A DNA stretch of 64,000 nt from Aricia agestis (taxonomy: Eukaryota > Arthropoda > Insecta > Lepidoptera > Lycaenidae): the NCBI RefSeq assembly GCF_905147365.1, contig NC_056418.1, forward strand, positions 5,207,262-5,271,261, given 5' to 3'. Below the pieces are notes generated by a model, which ran no database searches, was not told where the DNA came from, and worked only from the letters and a program-made list of their open reading frames with translations. Shown in pieces: positions 1 through 11,417 of this stretch. A program made the translations under genes and the position numbers. Every line of letters starts with the position of its first letter. Position 1 is the stretch's first letter.

Positions 1-29
1 ACTAAAGTCCAACTATTAATAACTTCCAG

Positions 30-3000
30 CGAATAAGTTTATCAGACGACGAAGATCCAGCTTTTCTGTGCAGAATCGTTTTAACAAGATGTGATTATGA
101 AGATCTGAAAAAACAACAAGGCCTTTTAATAGATTTTGAAAATTTTCCCTCTCAAATGGTGAAACTATTACAACAGTGTTCTTCCAATAATATGTAGGTA
201 TTTTTGTTCTATTGTCACTGTTGCCTGCCTTTGTAAAAAGAAACTAAATCCCTTTTAGTTTTATTTATTTATTTATTGATTCACCAACAGAATCACATTT
301 AACAAAATACAAAATACAGCACAGTTTTTTATGGATGAAATGTGTTCCAATGAAAGGTGAAATACAACTGCTTTGCGACAATGGGGTGAAATGAAATGAA
401 ATATTGTGAATGAAATGAGTATTATTAATTAACAATATTATGTTTAAAATATATAGTAGGAGACAAGGAAAAATAAAATTGAAAAAAGAAGTTTTCTATA
501 AACCACATCTTTTGTAGGTTTCTGATTGTACACCAAGTATCACCAATACAGTATAATTTTGAGATTGTAGAACACAATGAATTTAGACGACTAGTACATT
601 TGTCTTTAAAGACTGGACCAGCTAATGACGATGAAGTAAAGCAGCATATGTCCGAGACAATCTCACAATTGAAGGTAAAGATAATAAAATCTTTATAAAG
701 TTTAAAATATAATAACAATCTTTTTTTATGATGTGACGATAGCTATAGGTCAAAGCTTAAATTTATTGACAATAATATATTTTAAGAGAAAAAATTTACG
801 CTTACAGAATTCTTTGTCATCCCTAAAAAGTGCATTGTCGAGTACTGAAATGCTATGGAAGGACAAGTGTTTGAAAATAGAAGCCAAAGTGCACGATCTA
901 ACTCACACTGTGTCTATCATGGAGGATGAGAAAGCTCGACATCAAAAAGAATTTCAAGAAGCTTTAAAACTTGAGAGAGATAGACTCAAAGATGTAAGTA
1001 TGTTTTTCATGAAAATTGTATTATGAAGTGGAAAAAATCATACTAATATTAGCTTCAATAATAATAAGGGCAAAGATGTTAATAGATCATGGAAAGCTTT
1101 TTAAGTTTCTTTCTGCTGTGGCAAAATGTACAGTTGTTATACTATATATTATTTTGTTTGAAATAATTTCAACTATTATTAGGACAAACAAAAAGTTGTA
1201 TGAAACATTAGGAAATATTTTTTAATTGCCTTTCTCTCTTTTTAGGAAAGATTGCAATGGCAAAGAAGTTCAGAAATGAATACCAACAATCTGCTTGCTT
1301 GCTCCCAAGAGAATTTAAATAAAAAAGATAAGCAAATTAGTGAACTAAACTCACAAAATCAACAGCTCCATGAGAGAAATAAACTTTTGGAGAATCAGTT
1401 GAGGTTTGTTTAATTTTTATAACTTTCTTCTTTTAGTTTTTTAATATTATACATTTATTACTATAATGCAATCATATTGAAAAATAATTGCAGTGAAAGA
1501 GCACACCGTTGCAATTTGTTGGAAAATGAAGTTCAAGCAGCACATATGGAAGTGGCAACACTTAAGGCAAAAAATGCAATCTTGGAAAAGGAGATGATCG
1601 AAAGAGACAGAACCATAGCTGACTTAAGTTCTAAGTGTACTTATATCGATAAGGTTTGCACTTTAAAAACTATTTTATACAGAAATTTATTTAGATGCTG
1701 TTGTGATTTTTTTATGTGAATTGTTTTCAATTTTTCAGACTATAAAGGATAATAATACAGCAATAAAGGAGTTGAATGAAACGATACAAACATTGAAAAT
1801 GGAAAAGGTACTCTGACTACACTTTAATTTGATATTTATTAACTTTGGACTTTCCTCAGGGTCTTTTGCTTCTTAGAAAAATAAAAAAGATAAAGTCACA
1901 TATATTATATGGTAGTGTGTGTGTGAGTGGCTTTATAATAGTGTGTGTTGTTGTTTGTCTCAACTCAAAAACAAGAAATATTACCTACATTCTTTTAGTA
2001 CTCTCACCTAATTTATCTTCACGAATTTAGCATGTGTTTGTACCTGTCATTTTCAGGGCACCTTAGAAAGACGTTTAGCCATAAGTGAGTCTTTAGCAAA
2101 CAAAAACAATGAAGCTGCACATACAACAACAGAACAACTTATAAAAGCAAATCAAATTATCTCCAAACAGAATAATGATCTCATTGAAATTAAAGAGAAG
2201 GTATGTAATTTTTTGAAAATTAAAAAAAAAAACATTGTAACAATATATCTATGGATCATCATCATCAATTATAATTTTTGCAGTTATTATGCAGAACTGA
2301 AATTGCTTTAGAGCAAGAGAAGGTCATAGAACAAAATACAAAAGAAATATATGATCTAAAATCTGAAATTGGAATGTCGAGAAAAAATATGGAAGAATTA
2401 AAAAAAGAAATACAAAGCTTAAAAGAAAAATTTGAACACAGTGAAAAAGCATTGAAAGATAGGGATGAAACTATAAAAAATAATAATATGGGTAAGCTAT
2501 AATTTTATGTAAAGTAGACATTTTAAATTATTAAAACACATTAGTGTAAGGTAGTTTTATTTAAAATTTAGTATCTTATAAAATATCATAGTCAAAATTG
2601 TAAGATGAGTACACAACTTTATAATATTGACATAAAATCTCTATTATGTTTCTGCTGTTTTAACCTAATACTCGTAATTAACTTTAACATAGATTTGCGT
2701 AGTTGGGCCTCAGACAATTAAAAGTAATTTATCATTTTAGTTATTCAATGGCTTCATAAGAAAATAGAGGAGACTGGTTTTGCTGCGCAAACGGACGGTA
2801 GGATGAGAGGGATTAATTCAGCATCTAGCTCAACGCCATATCTGGCGAAAAACAATCATCAACCTATTGAGGAGATTACTGAGGAATCTGTTAATTTCTA
2901 TGAGCCATCAAAATCGTAAGTTCATTAGCAACTTTCGTTTTACAAAAGGGCATACTATTTATCTCATACCAAAATATTATCATTATCATAGTAAAAGGAG

Positions 3001-3814
3001 GGGAAGTAAGATAACTTCATACAAACGCACTGCGCGCGGCTTGAATGTGTGCACCATAGTATCTATGCGTCGCCGATCAAAAACTTGCCGGGTGACTAAA
3101 ATCGACCCGTTAGTCACCCGTGTAAATCGACCATTATTATCAAAAGTCGGGAGATCGCGACGTTGCCGCTGTTCATGCGGTTACGAACGAAGCGCGGACA
3201 TCCGCTCCCACACCACCCCGCCGCCTAAATTTGACAACCCTAGGGCCCCGCGCATACAGTAGCCTGTAATTAAATCGCGGATTGGGCCGGAGTTAACCTA
3301 CTTCCCCTCTTTTACTATGTCATTATGGACTTCATTTAATTTTTTCTTGTATGATATCGATATCGTATATATATAATGTAACTGTATGTTTAAAAAGTGC
3401 TTTATACATATTTCATTCTATTTGTTAAATTTTTTAGATCAAACTTTGATGATAGTCATACGCCATTAAAGACTGTACAAAAAGGAATTGATCCCAAATA
3501 TTTGAAACCAGCGAGTGACGATAATAGGAAAAGTAAAGGTATGTTCAGTAACATGAAATAATTTTATCTTATGTTTCAATAAATGTAGGATGAGTGCATA
3601 TTATGTCTGTTGGTGTATAGTCTGTATACTTTAAATGCGTTTATTACTTATTATCATGTTTTAATTTACAGAGTCCATCCAACCGATGTCTTCGCAGAGT
3701 TCAAAGGGCAAAGAAAATAAAAACACTGAGCTTCCGAAGGTAGACTACAGAGAAAAAAAGTCTTCGAGAGGCACTACATACCGCGCAACGCCTGTATCAG
3801 CTTATTTTCCATAA
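30..3814 (+). CDS. Sas-6: SAS-6 centriole cartwheel protein, 5' partial
   Basis: SAS-6 forms the nine-fold hub of the centriole cartwheel. Eleven exons are visible: 30-193, 518-674, 808-993, 1246-1403, 1494-1653, 1739-1807, 2057-2200, 2284-2491, 2741-2915, 3438-3538, 3672-3814. All have GT/AG borders and matching phases, giving 554 residues. The first exons encode the second part of the globular head, with family-like motifs KQQGLLIDF, LLQQC and RRLVHLSLK. Exons 3-8 are charged heptad-rich coiled coil. Exon 9 carries VIQWLHKKIEE and exon 10 the conserved PLKTVQKGIDPKYL. The protein ends in SAYFP, as I recall for vertebrate SAS-6. The first roughly 40 residues lie upstream of the window. Intron 9 holds a 333-bp MITE. 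The 555-residue coding portion is longer than the short fly protein, nearer the vertebrate length. Confidence 0.95.
2987..3319. mobile_element. MITE with CATAGTAAAAGG ends (family B), in SAS-6 intron 9
   Basis: Terminal inverted repeats CATAGTAAAAGGAGGGGAAGTA and its near-complement bound the element. It is flanked by the direct repeat TCATTAT (2980-2986 and 3320-3326), a 7-bp target-site duplication. The interior is GC-rich. A second, shorter copy with the same ends lies at 10945-11193, also with a 7-bp duplication. Confidence 0.85.
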
Positions 3815-3926
3815 TAAGCATAAGGCTTTAATATAAATGTATTTATTATCTTTGTAAATATATTTCATAATTATTATACAAATGTTTAAACATAAAATTT
3901 GTATGATTCAATTCGCATCTAAGCGT

Positions 3927-3962
3927 GCTTGCACACGGCGCCACAGTGGCGCCGTGTGTAAG
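3927..3962. repeat. GC-rich perfect hairpin downstream of SAS-6
   Basis: CTTGCACACGGCGCCAC is followed after two bases by an almost exact complement (GTGGCGCCGTGTGTAAG). It is a 16-17 bp stem with a tiny loop in otherwise AT-rich intergenic DNA. It may be the end of a foldback element; the flanking GC-rich stretch to about 4035 is unexplained. Confidence 0.6.
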
Positions 3963-4225
3963 GGCAAATAGAAATAAGGATGAGTAATGGAGCGCCGCGC
4001 CGCCCGCGCCGTCGCTACGGCGTGTGTGTAAACAACCTAAGTCAGTATACAATATACATACCTTTTTCATTTTTGCTAATTTGTTTTAAACTGATCCTAC
4101 GTTGATCTGTGTGTGGTAGAGGCTCTCGTTGCCAAGTAACATTCAGAATAGGTGCTTCACAAAGTGCAGAAAGTCTAAAGTTTCAGTCTCTACTTTACAT
4201 TTATTAAATTATTTGTGGTATTATA

Positions 4226-4365
4226 GTCTGTCAAGACAGTGAAGAAATTAAAAAGTGGCACCATCGTAGTGTCATCCCTTTTTTCTTAGATTGATTTGAA
4301 AGGGATGACTTGGGGATGACACTACGATGTTGCCACTTTTTAATTTCCTCACTTTCTTGACAGAC
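4226..4365. mobile_element. 140-bp foldback MITE upstream of PNKP
   Basis: GTCTGTCAAGACAGTGAAG and its complement form the ends. The inverted repeats continue inward for about 55 bp on each side (through AAAAAGTGGCA and GTAGTGTCATCCC). TATA flanks both ends, consistent with a TA target duplication of Tc1/mariner type. It lies about 260 bp upstream of the PNKP start codon. Confidence 0.8.
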
Positions 4366-4625
4366 TATATATTTTGGTAAACGAGTTGTTGAGTAGCATG
4401 CAATGCACTATGAATGCACTCATGCGCGTCTGTGCACGTCGAATAGAAAGATAAAAAAAATTAAATGTCAATAGTGATTGTTGTCAAATGTCAACAGTCA
4501 AAGTCATGAACAGCTGTTCAGACTTCAGATTTGGTTTCGATTTTCGCCAAAAGCGAAACAAAATAAATAATAGTTGTGTGTGAAATAGTTTACTAGAGAA
4601 TTATGATTTTTTTTCATTCCACAAT

Positions 4626-7611
4626 ATGAATCGCAAATGTATTTTACGTTGTTTACTAGATACACACGCGCCGATTATGTTGCCGCATAACATCGAAGTT
4701 TTCGTTGGTCGTAGTAAAGAAACTAAAATCAAAGATCAAGCTTGCTCTAGAAAGCAACGTAAGCACTGTCTTTCTTTTTTTGATTTCCCTCTTAGTATTT
4801 TTTTTTCATCTTTAACAATAAAAGAAACGGATAATGGTCGATCCACCTGTAACTTGTTTAATGTTTATGTTTATAGGTTTTAAAACAATGGTTAATTTAT
4901 AAAAATGTTTATCATGACGTTTTATTTAAATGTGCAATTGTTTTATTCAATAGGCATCGAAATTCTACTTATGGTACCACATTTGAATCAAAACTAGTCT
5001 TTTTATTTCTATAATTTTTTTAGTTCTTTAACATTATTTCAGTTTCTTTGAAAGCCAACTGCGAGGATTGTGTTGTTGAACTAAAGTCATTAGGTGTTAA
5101 TCCATCTGGCTTGAATGGATTCCAATTAAAAAATGATACAGTGTACAAAATAAAACATGAAAGTAGGGTGGAAATACTACTGAATAATTTCATTCATATA
5201 GTTGAATTTGACCCACCTCCTGAAGACGGTGAGAGAAAAAGCAGCAAACGAAAATTGGAGGAGGGAGATAATACACCATCAAAATTAATTAAAATTGAAT
5301 CAAAAGAAGCCATGGATAATGTTTGGGAAGACGAAGACAATAAAGAAGTGTACATATTTACAGCTAGAGGAGTGAAATCTAGTTCCAAAATAGCTGCTTT
5401 TGATATGGATGGTACGCTCATAAAAACAAAATCTGGTAAAGTGTTTCCAGTTGACACTAAAGATTGGACGATAGCATTCCCGCAAGTACCCAAAAAGATA
5501 AAAGAGAAGTTTGACGAAGGATATAAAATAGTGATTCTGAGTAATCAATCGCCTATAGGCAGTGGCAGGGTCAAATTAGAGGATTTCAAAGTAAAAATTG
5601 AGAAGATTGTTGAAAAGTTGAATGTGCCGGTGCAAGCGTATTTGGCTACTGGCAAAGGCTTCTATAGAAAACCAGGAATTGGTATGTGGAAAGTGTTATC
5701 AGAAAAGGTAAATGGATTGGATTATAACTCACTAGCATTTTTTGGTATATCTATGTATATATCAGTACACCTTATATGATACAAGAATGGTGTATTTTTT
5801 GTATTGAAGAATTTAAATTTTTTAAAGGTGTGAATTTTTTTTTCAGAAAAATGATGGCATCGAAATTGACATGAAAAGCAGTTTCTACTGTGGTGACGCT
5901 GCCGGCAGACTGGCCAATTGGGCTCCAGGCAAGAAGAAGGACCACTCGATGGCAGATATTCTTTTTGCTGAGAATCTAAACCTAACATTCTATACACCTG
6001 AACAATTTTTCTTGGGACATTCCATAGCAAATGTTCCGATGGGCAAGCCAGAATTTATTCCAAGAGAACTAAATTCAGAACCATTCAATCAGAAACTAAT
6101 AGCTGATGAGAAAGAGGTAGTTATATTAATATTTTTTTTTTATATTATCAATTTAAAAGCCAAAACTTACTGCAGCAAGGCACTGGCCAAACTTAAGTTA
6201 GAAACTTTAAATTTCGCTCATATGGCAGGTACTCATAAGCCTCCATTTAGAAAAAAAAAATTAAAATATCATCCCTACGAAAGCTTCTAGTGATCAAAGT
6301 TTGTATGCCTGGAATATAATAAGCAAATGAAGCGGCGTAAAAAAGCTAGAGATTTATTGCTTTTTCTTTATTTCAGCTGTTAGTAATGGTGGGCTATCCT
6401 GGCAGTGGCAAATCGTTTTTAGCAAAACAAATTCAAAAAAAATCTGACAGTAAATATGCCATTGTATGCAGAGACACTCTTGGAACCTGGCAAAAGTGTG
6501 CTGCTGAGGCTACAAAGTTTTTACAGGTTTGTTTCAAGTTCCATAATAGATTAGTTATCTAATGTCGAAAACAACATTCACTGCCGCACTCAGAGTGGAA
6601 CATTAATAACATTGTAATTAATTTAAAAATTTGACATAAGCCCCATACATTATCTGTCAAATTGAAAGTTAATCGTAATTAAATGTCTCTGAGTACAACT
6701 CTGTCTCTGACTTACAAGGCTGTTTTGGCGCGAAGACAAAATCGGCCGGTGTCGCTTGAGACGGCTACTTAATACTCACAGTGAACTTTCAAAACTTTCA
6801 TGGGTGTAGCATTTTGAATGACTATTGCTGGTGTCCATGTCATTTCGATTTGTAGTTGCTATATGTCTAAGCCCCTATGATAATGTCGACTCTCCAATGT
6901 CCAATACATTTTTGCAGGTTTATATACTCAAATGCTCATTGCAAGTATCAAGTACCAACAATAAACACAAGAACACTACACACACACACACGCAAGCCAC
7001 ACGTACATACATTCTAAATATAATAATGTGATTGTCTGTAGTTTCATTTCTTTTTTAAAAATTCAGCAAGGCAAAAGCGTAGTAGTAGACAGTACAAACC
7101 CGGATTTAGAATCTCGAGCGCGCTGGACAGCGTTGGCAAAGGATTTGAAAGTGTCATGTCGTTGTGCCAACATGACGACCAGCAAGGCACATGCGCTACA
7201 CAACAATAAGTTTAGAGAGATCATGAAAGAGAAACACATGCCCGTCAGTGATATTGTGTTTCACTCGTTCAAGTAAGTAATAGCCAAGATACCTACACTA
7301 CTAAAATCACAGTTTTCTAAAGTCTATTGTAACTTGGATAAGCTACCAGAGCGTTTGGGAACCTAATCCTATCATTTCTTTGATTGATGATGACTTACAT
7401 GACAGGAAAAGCGCCTTACACGCAATAAAACATGCGCATAGTTTGTAAATTTTACAGTTGATTATATTCTTGTTTTCCCTCTTACAGGAATAAATACGTG
7501 GTACCGACAGTAAAGGAGGGTTTCAAGGAAGTAATCCATGTGAAGTTCAGCCCATGTTTTGCAAACAAGGAAGCGGAAAATATTTATAGGATGCATTTGT
7601 TAGAGAAGTGA
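4626..7611 (+). CDS. Pnkp: Bifunctional polynucleotide phosphatase/kinase (PNKP)
   Basis: PNKP restores ligatable DNA ends by removing 3'-phosphates and phosphorylating 5'-hydroxyls during strand-break repair in the nucleus. Six exons: 4626-4758, 5043-5707, 5847-6116, 6377-6526, 7067-7272, 7488-7611. Phases agree, giving 515 residues, close to the 521 of human PNKP. The N-terminal FHA domain shows VGRSKETKIKD and CSRKQ. A charged linker contains KRKLEE, a possible nuclear signal. The HAD phosphatase motif is DMDGT (D165 and D167), followed by ILSNQ. The Walker A loop of the kinase is GYPGSGKS (about 362-369). Exon 5 carries DSTNPDLESRARW, and the C-terminus HVKFSPCFANKEAENIY matches the kinase end. 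All catalytic motifs are intact. A polyadenylation signal follows the stop. Confidence 0.97.
6575..6715. repeat. Degenerate copy of MITE family A (CCGCACTCAGAG ends), PNKP intron 4
   Basis: It begins CTGCCGCACTCAGAGTGG and ends with TGTCTCTGAGTA. The central TTTGACATAAGCCCCATACATTATCTGTCAAA is shared with copies at 9160-9322 and 10906-11312. Confidence 0.6.
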
Positions 7612-7620
7612 CATTAAATT

Positions 7621-7626
7621 AATAAA
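7621..7626 (+). terminator. PNKP polyadenylation signal AATAAA
   Basis: AATAAA sits 10 bp after the PNKP stop codon in an AT-rich tail, followed by a T-rich stretch. The short 3' UTR is inferred. Confidence 0.6.
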
Positions 7627-7698
7627 AGGTTCGTCTTTTTTTACTTTTTTGCCCTCGTAACAATTTTCAGCAGTCTTTTCTTTCAGCTCTTTAGACTA

Positions 7699-7912
7699 GA
7701 TGGCGCCTGCAAGTCTGTTGCGCCAAAAATCGTTTACCGCGCGAGAACCGTACATTTTCCGGGATGAAAAGTATTCTATGTTTGTTCCTGGGACTCTAAA
7801 GTGTCTCCATACCAAGTTTCAGCAAAATCGGTTAAGCGGTTTGGGCGTGAAGAGACAGATAGACAGACAAAAAGACACACTTTCGCATCTATAATAATAT
7901 TAGTGTGTGTAG
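7699..7912 (-). repeat. Dispersed repeat family F2
   Basis: Hallmarks in order: ATGGCGCCTGCAAGTCTGTTG, a CCGTACATTTTCCGGGAT block, AAAATCGGTTAAGCGG, then GACAGATAGACAGACA and a TTCGCATCTATAATAAT tail. Related copies lie at about 21695-21925, 26745-26868, 35745-35935, 40345-40487, 41565-41750 and 49785-49950. This pattern is widespread in lepidopteran genomes; the exact class is not certain. Confidence 0.7.
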
Positions 7913-8740
7913 AATCCTAGGGACACTGGCTCACTAATACACCCAGTACCACTGCGGAGCGCACGTGTATACTCCGTCACTGCCTCTGCACAACTGAAAC
8001 TATTGACTACTTGGCAGATGACTTATATAGACTGCATCCCCACTACTGGTGTTTATGAGACAATGTTTAGTACACTGCACATACACTACATCGTGGATTT
8101 TGGAAGTCAAATTATTTATTTAGTAACCCATAGGTAATAGTCCATTATACAGTCGAAATGTTATTTGTGAACAACTTAACTGACTTTCAATAGGGATTTT
8201 ATTAAAACAATCTTATAAGCTGTATTTTTATTGCAAATTGACTGACAAATGACACATACTCACTATTGCTTTGTTTACAAGTTTAAAACTTTTGTAGGCC
8301 CAAACACTATTGAGTATTGTATACCGAAATAAATCATGTTAATTTCCAAAACATTTTATCTTTGTTCGTGTTGCCAGGGCTAATTTATAAGGCAATCACT
8401 AGATAATTATAATAAGTTAACTCAATAACTATTGCATTTATTTATCCTACTTAACACTTAAATTAGAACTTCTAGCATGTCGCTTCTCAAGGTAGTGCCA
8501 TATACTTCGATCACGTATATTAGTGATCGAAGGCCATATAACATATTTTCATAATATTTTTTGAGACGACCCACATTTATCTTTTTAATTCCATCGAGAC
8601 AAGAATATTGAATTCTTGCAAATTATTTTTGTATCTGTATAGAAAATTATTTACTTATTTATTATCACTTTCGCAAATGTCACAAGTTTATACCTACTAT
8701 GTTTGAGTAACATTATTATTATTATTATTTTAAATTGTAT

Positions 8741-8902
8741 GTACTATCAGAGAAGTTGATTCCTATGCAAATCGGGGACCTAAGTAGTTTGGTTGCGTTA
8801 CGTCAAACCCAGCTGACAGATCACAATTAACATTGAATTGACATATTCGACCAAATGACGTAGGTCCGTCAACTGCCTAGGAATCAATTTCCTCGATGGT
8901 AC
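8741..8902. mobile_element. MITE family C (CTATCAGAGAAGTTGATTCC ends)
   Basis: The ends TACTATCAGAGAAGTTGATT and AATCAATTTCCTCGATGGTA are imperfect inverted repeats. Inner sequence GACCTAC/CGTCAACTGCC is shared with copies at 32963-33443 and 60818-61038, both of which carry another element inside. Confidence 0.75.
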
Positions 8903-9159
8903 AAACATTTTTGTTATAAATTCCTCTACAAATCTTAATGGCAATTTTCCCATTGGTAACTTAGCATTGCTAAATTATATTTAAAATCTAGGGTTAGGCA
9001 GTCTAAAGCTTTAAGGCAAATTTACTCTGTGCAAAAATATAATCTTATGTACATTTTTTTTACATTACAATCGCACTTTTGAGTAGACATTTAATAATTT
9101 TGTATGCCAGATAAGACTATGAAAGTGCAATTTATATTTTACCTATGTATAAAACTCTC

Positions 9160-9322
9160 TACTGCGGCACTCAGAGACGAATATTAATTCATATTTAATT
9201 ATATTAAAAAGTAATTTAATGAAGATTTTGACAAAAGCCAAAAACATTATCTGTCAAACTCTTAATTAAATTGAAGCTTAATCATCATTAAATGTATCTG
9301 AGTGCGGTCGTTAAAAACAATA
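9160..9322. mobile_element. MITE family A copy
   Basis: Bounded by CGGCACTCAGAG and CTGAGTGCGGTCG. AT-rich interior with TTGACAAAAGCCAAAAACAT and ATTATCTGTCAAAC, as in 10906-11312. No clear target duplication seen. Confidence 0.7.
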
Positions 9323-10587
9323 CGATTGCAAGCTAATATAGCCTATAGGTATTACTTATGTATTATTTTTAAAAGTTATGTACAATCGTCGAAAGACCGT
9401 TTGGTGAACCATTTTAATATAAGTATCTATTAGAATGATTTCATAGTGGTACACCTCAAACCTTTAGGCGACTTTTAAAATCTTAATTTTCACTTCTTTT
9501 TTAAATTATAATATCAATATTTGCCTCTCATTACTATTTACGACGTCCTTATAAGCTATTTCAAAGCACAATCAATGTAATTTAGCCACTAATCCAACTT
9601 CAAAATCAAGATATGGACGGACTTTTTTGTGAACCGTTCTTGTAAATAATCAGAAATCTGTTACGCGTAAATAATTCTATGACAGATGCAAAATAAATAT
9701 TTTGAATATATTCATAAAATAGATAACGTAATCTATTACATAATTAGAGAATTGACATTAATTTGCACATGTGTATATCGAGCAGTCAGCAGCAGGCAAG
9801 TGGCAACACAGTCACATAATAGAGAAAGTGTTATATAAAATCTACCTAAATAGGCAAAGCTTCCTAAAATCAATCACAAACACTTTGGCCGTCGTACGGT
9901 AAAGGAAACTCACACATGATGGTTCATGAGCCTAAGTTTTTTGAAGATTTTAAGTACTCAAAGGGTTTTAATTGATTTCACGAAACCTTACCAAAGCCAA
10001 TTTTGGCGTATATTAGTTACAAAATACACTAGTCAAGATAGCGCTTTGCGCTTTTTCGGTTTCTTTCCAAATATTCCAATTTGGCGTTATTTTCGATAAA
10101 GCCCTTGTTTATCAAAAGCTTGAAAGGCATCCTTTTATAAAATAGGACTTGACTATCGGCTATCCAAAATACGTCTTGAACGCCAATCTTAATTCGACCA
10201 TAACATAAAGATACTAATTTTGGGGGCCAAATCACACATCTTTTTCATTGTGTCACAATTTTTTACAAAATAATTCAATTCAAACCTTTCTTTCTAAGCA
10301 CTTCTTTGGTATTACGCTACCGCTTCTCTTTTGCTCCTAATTAGCAAAGCACCATCATTTAGTTTTGCCAATTCCTTTTTCTTACATTCTGTTTCATTTG
10401 ATTATCTGAATAAATATCAGATAGCTTATTTATGTTTTTAGCTTCTGTCCCTCGCTACCGAATTTAACACTAATAATAGTGGTATTATATAGTCAAAACC
10501 GTGTGGAGGGTTTTTATTCTATAGAACCGTCAATTTTTATTCTATAAACTTTTTTAAGCAATACTCATTAATGGTCAATATTTTATA

Positions 10588-10833
10588 CGCAGAGTCGAAG
10601 TTTATCGAGGCGAATTATTCAAACTGAACATAACAAATTCAACCCTAAACTCCAAAGCGTTTACGCACCTTATTACTTCTGAGAATTTAAAAAGGCGCGC
10701 GCATCCGCGCAAATTCGCGTGAATGCGCCCGACCAACGATGACTGGCCTCGCAGAAGTAATGTATGCGTTATGCTCTGGAGTTAAGGTTGAATTTTCTGT
10801 GTTCAGCTTTTGGGAATTAGCTTTGACTCTGCG
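10588..10833. mobile_element. Foldback MITE with CGCAGAGTC ends
   Basis: The left arm starts CGCAGAGTCGAAG and the right arm ends CTTTGACTCTGCG. The arms of about 85-95 bp pair imperfectly through AAATTCAACC and CTCCA/TGGAG and ATTACTTCTG. The centre is GC-rich (GGCGCGCGCATCCGCGC). Confidence 0.75.
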
Positions 10834-10905
10834 CTATTATAAATTGACCCTAAGTTTTGTTATTTGTTTCTCGTCTCACATTTTTTACTATAACGGTGAT
10901 TTAAC

Positions 10906-11312
10906 AGGCCCTTACTGCCGCACTCAGAGTCCAGAGACCAACATCATAGTAAAAGGAGGGGAAGTAAGTTATCTTCATACAAAGGCACCGCGCGCAGCTT
11001 GTATGTGTGCGCCATAGTATCAATGCGTCGCCACACGGCACACAACAAAATCTCGGCGGTACCCACGAAGCTAAACTCGCCGAGATTTTGTTGTATGCGG
11101 TACGTGGCAACGCATTGATACTATGGCGCACACATACAAGCCGCGCGCGGTGCCTTTGTATGAACATAACTTACTTCCCTTCCTTTTACTATGCCAACAT
11201 TAATTACTTGACTGTAATTAAATGAAGATTTTGACATAAGCCCCACACATTATCTGTCAAACTCTTCATTAAATTGAAGTTAATCATCATTAAACGTCCC
11301 TGAGTGCGGTCG
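10906..11312. mobile_element. MITE family A copy, split by a family B MITE
   Basis: It starts CTGCCGCACTCAGAG and ends CCTGAGTGCGGTCG. After removing the nested 249-bp insertion and one copy of its target duplication, the remainder matches the uninterrupted relative at 9160-9322. Confidence 0.75.
10945..11193. mobile_element. MITE family B copy, full-length foldback
   Basis: CATAGTAAAAGGAGGGGAAG begins it and TTCCTTTTACTATG ends it. CCAACAT directly repeats at 10938-10944 and 11194-11200. The arms pair almost along the whole length (GCGCACACATACAAG against CTTGTATGTGTGCGC), leaving a short loop near 11060. Confidence 0.88.
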
Positions 11313-11345
11313 CTAGTGTGTTAATATAACAACAGTCGGTACATG

Positions 11346-11417
11346 TCATTCGGCGTCAGGATCTTCTTCGTCCGCGTCTATGAGATTATCAAGACTCGAA
11401 TCCGAGTCGTCTTCTTG
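11346..11417 (-). other. In-frame acidic extension after the transporter stop (readthrough or missed exon)
   Basis: Exon 10 ends in phase 2 (AG before GTAAAG). Joining to the CAG acceptor at 11422 gives AGA then TGA, followed directly in the same frame by 23 codons before a second TGA. Those codons encode QEDDSDSSLDNLIDADEED and four more residues, strongly acidic and unlike random translation. The first stop context is TGA followed by C. Alternatively, skipping exon 10 and using a nearby AAG acceptor at 11414 reaches the same frame without a stop, but it would cut the last membrane segment short. Confidence 0.4.

Larger units (their letters stand above)
7627..11345. other. Intergenic, no gene seen
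   Basis: No coding exon was recognised on either strand between PNKP and the transporter. The stretch holds a dispersed repeat (7699-7912), MITEs (8741-8902, 9160-9322, 10588-10833, 10906-11312) and AT-rich sequence. The reading frames present are short and lack codon bias. Confidence 0.7.

Noticed and set aside
5194..5548. Antisense frames of 82-99 codons over PNKP exon 2
   Set aside because: Shadows of the real PNKP frame with no independent support.
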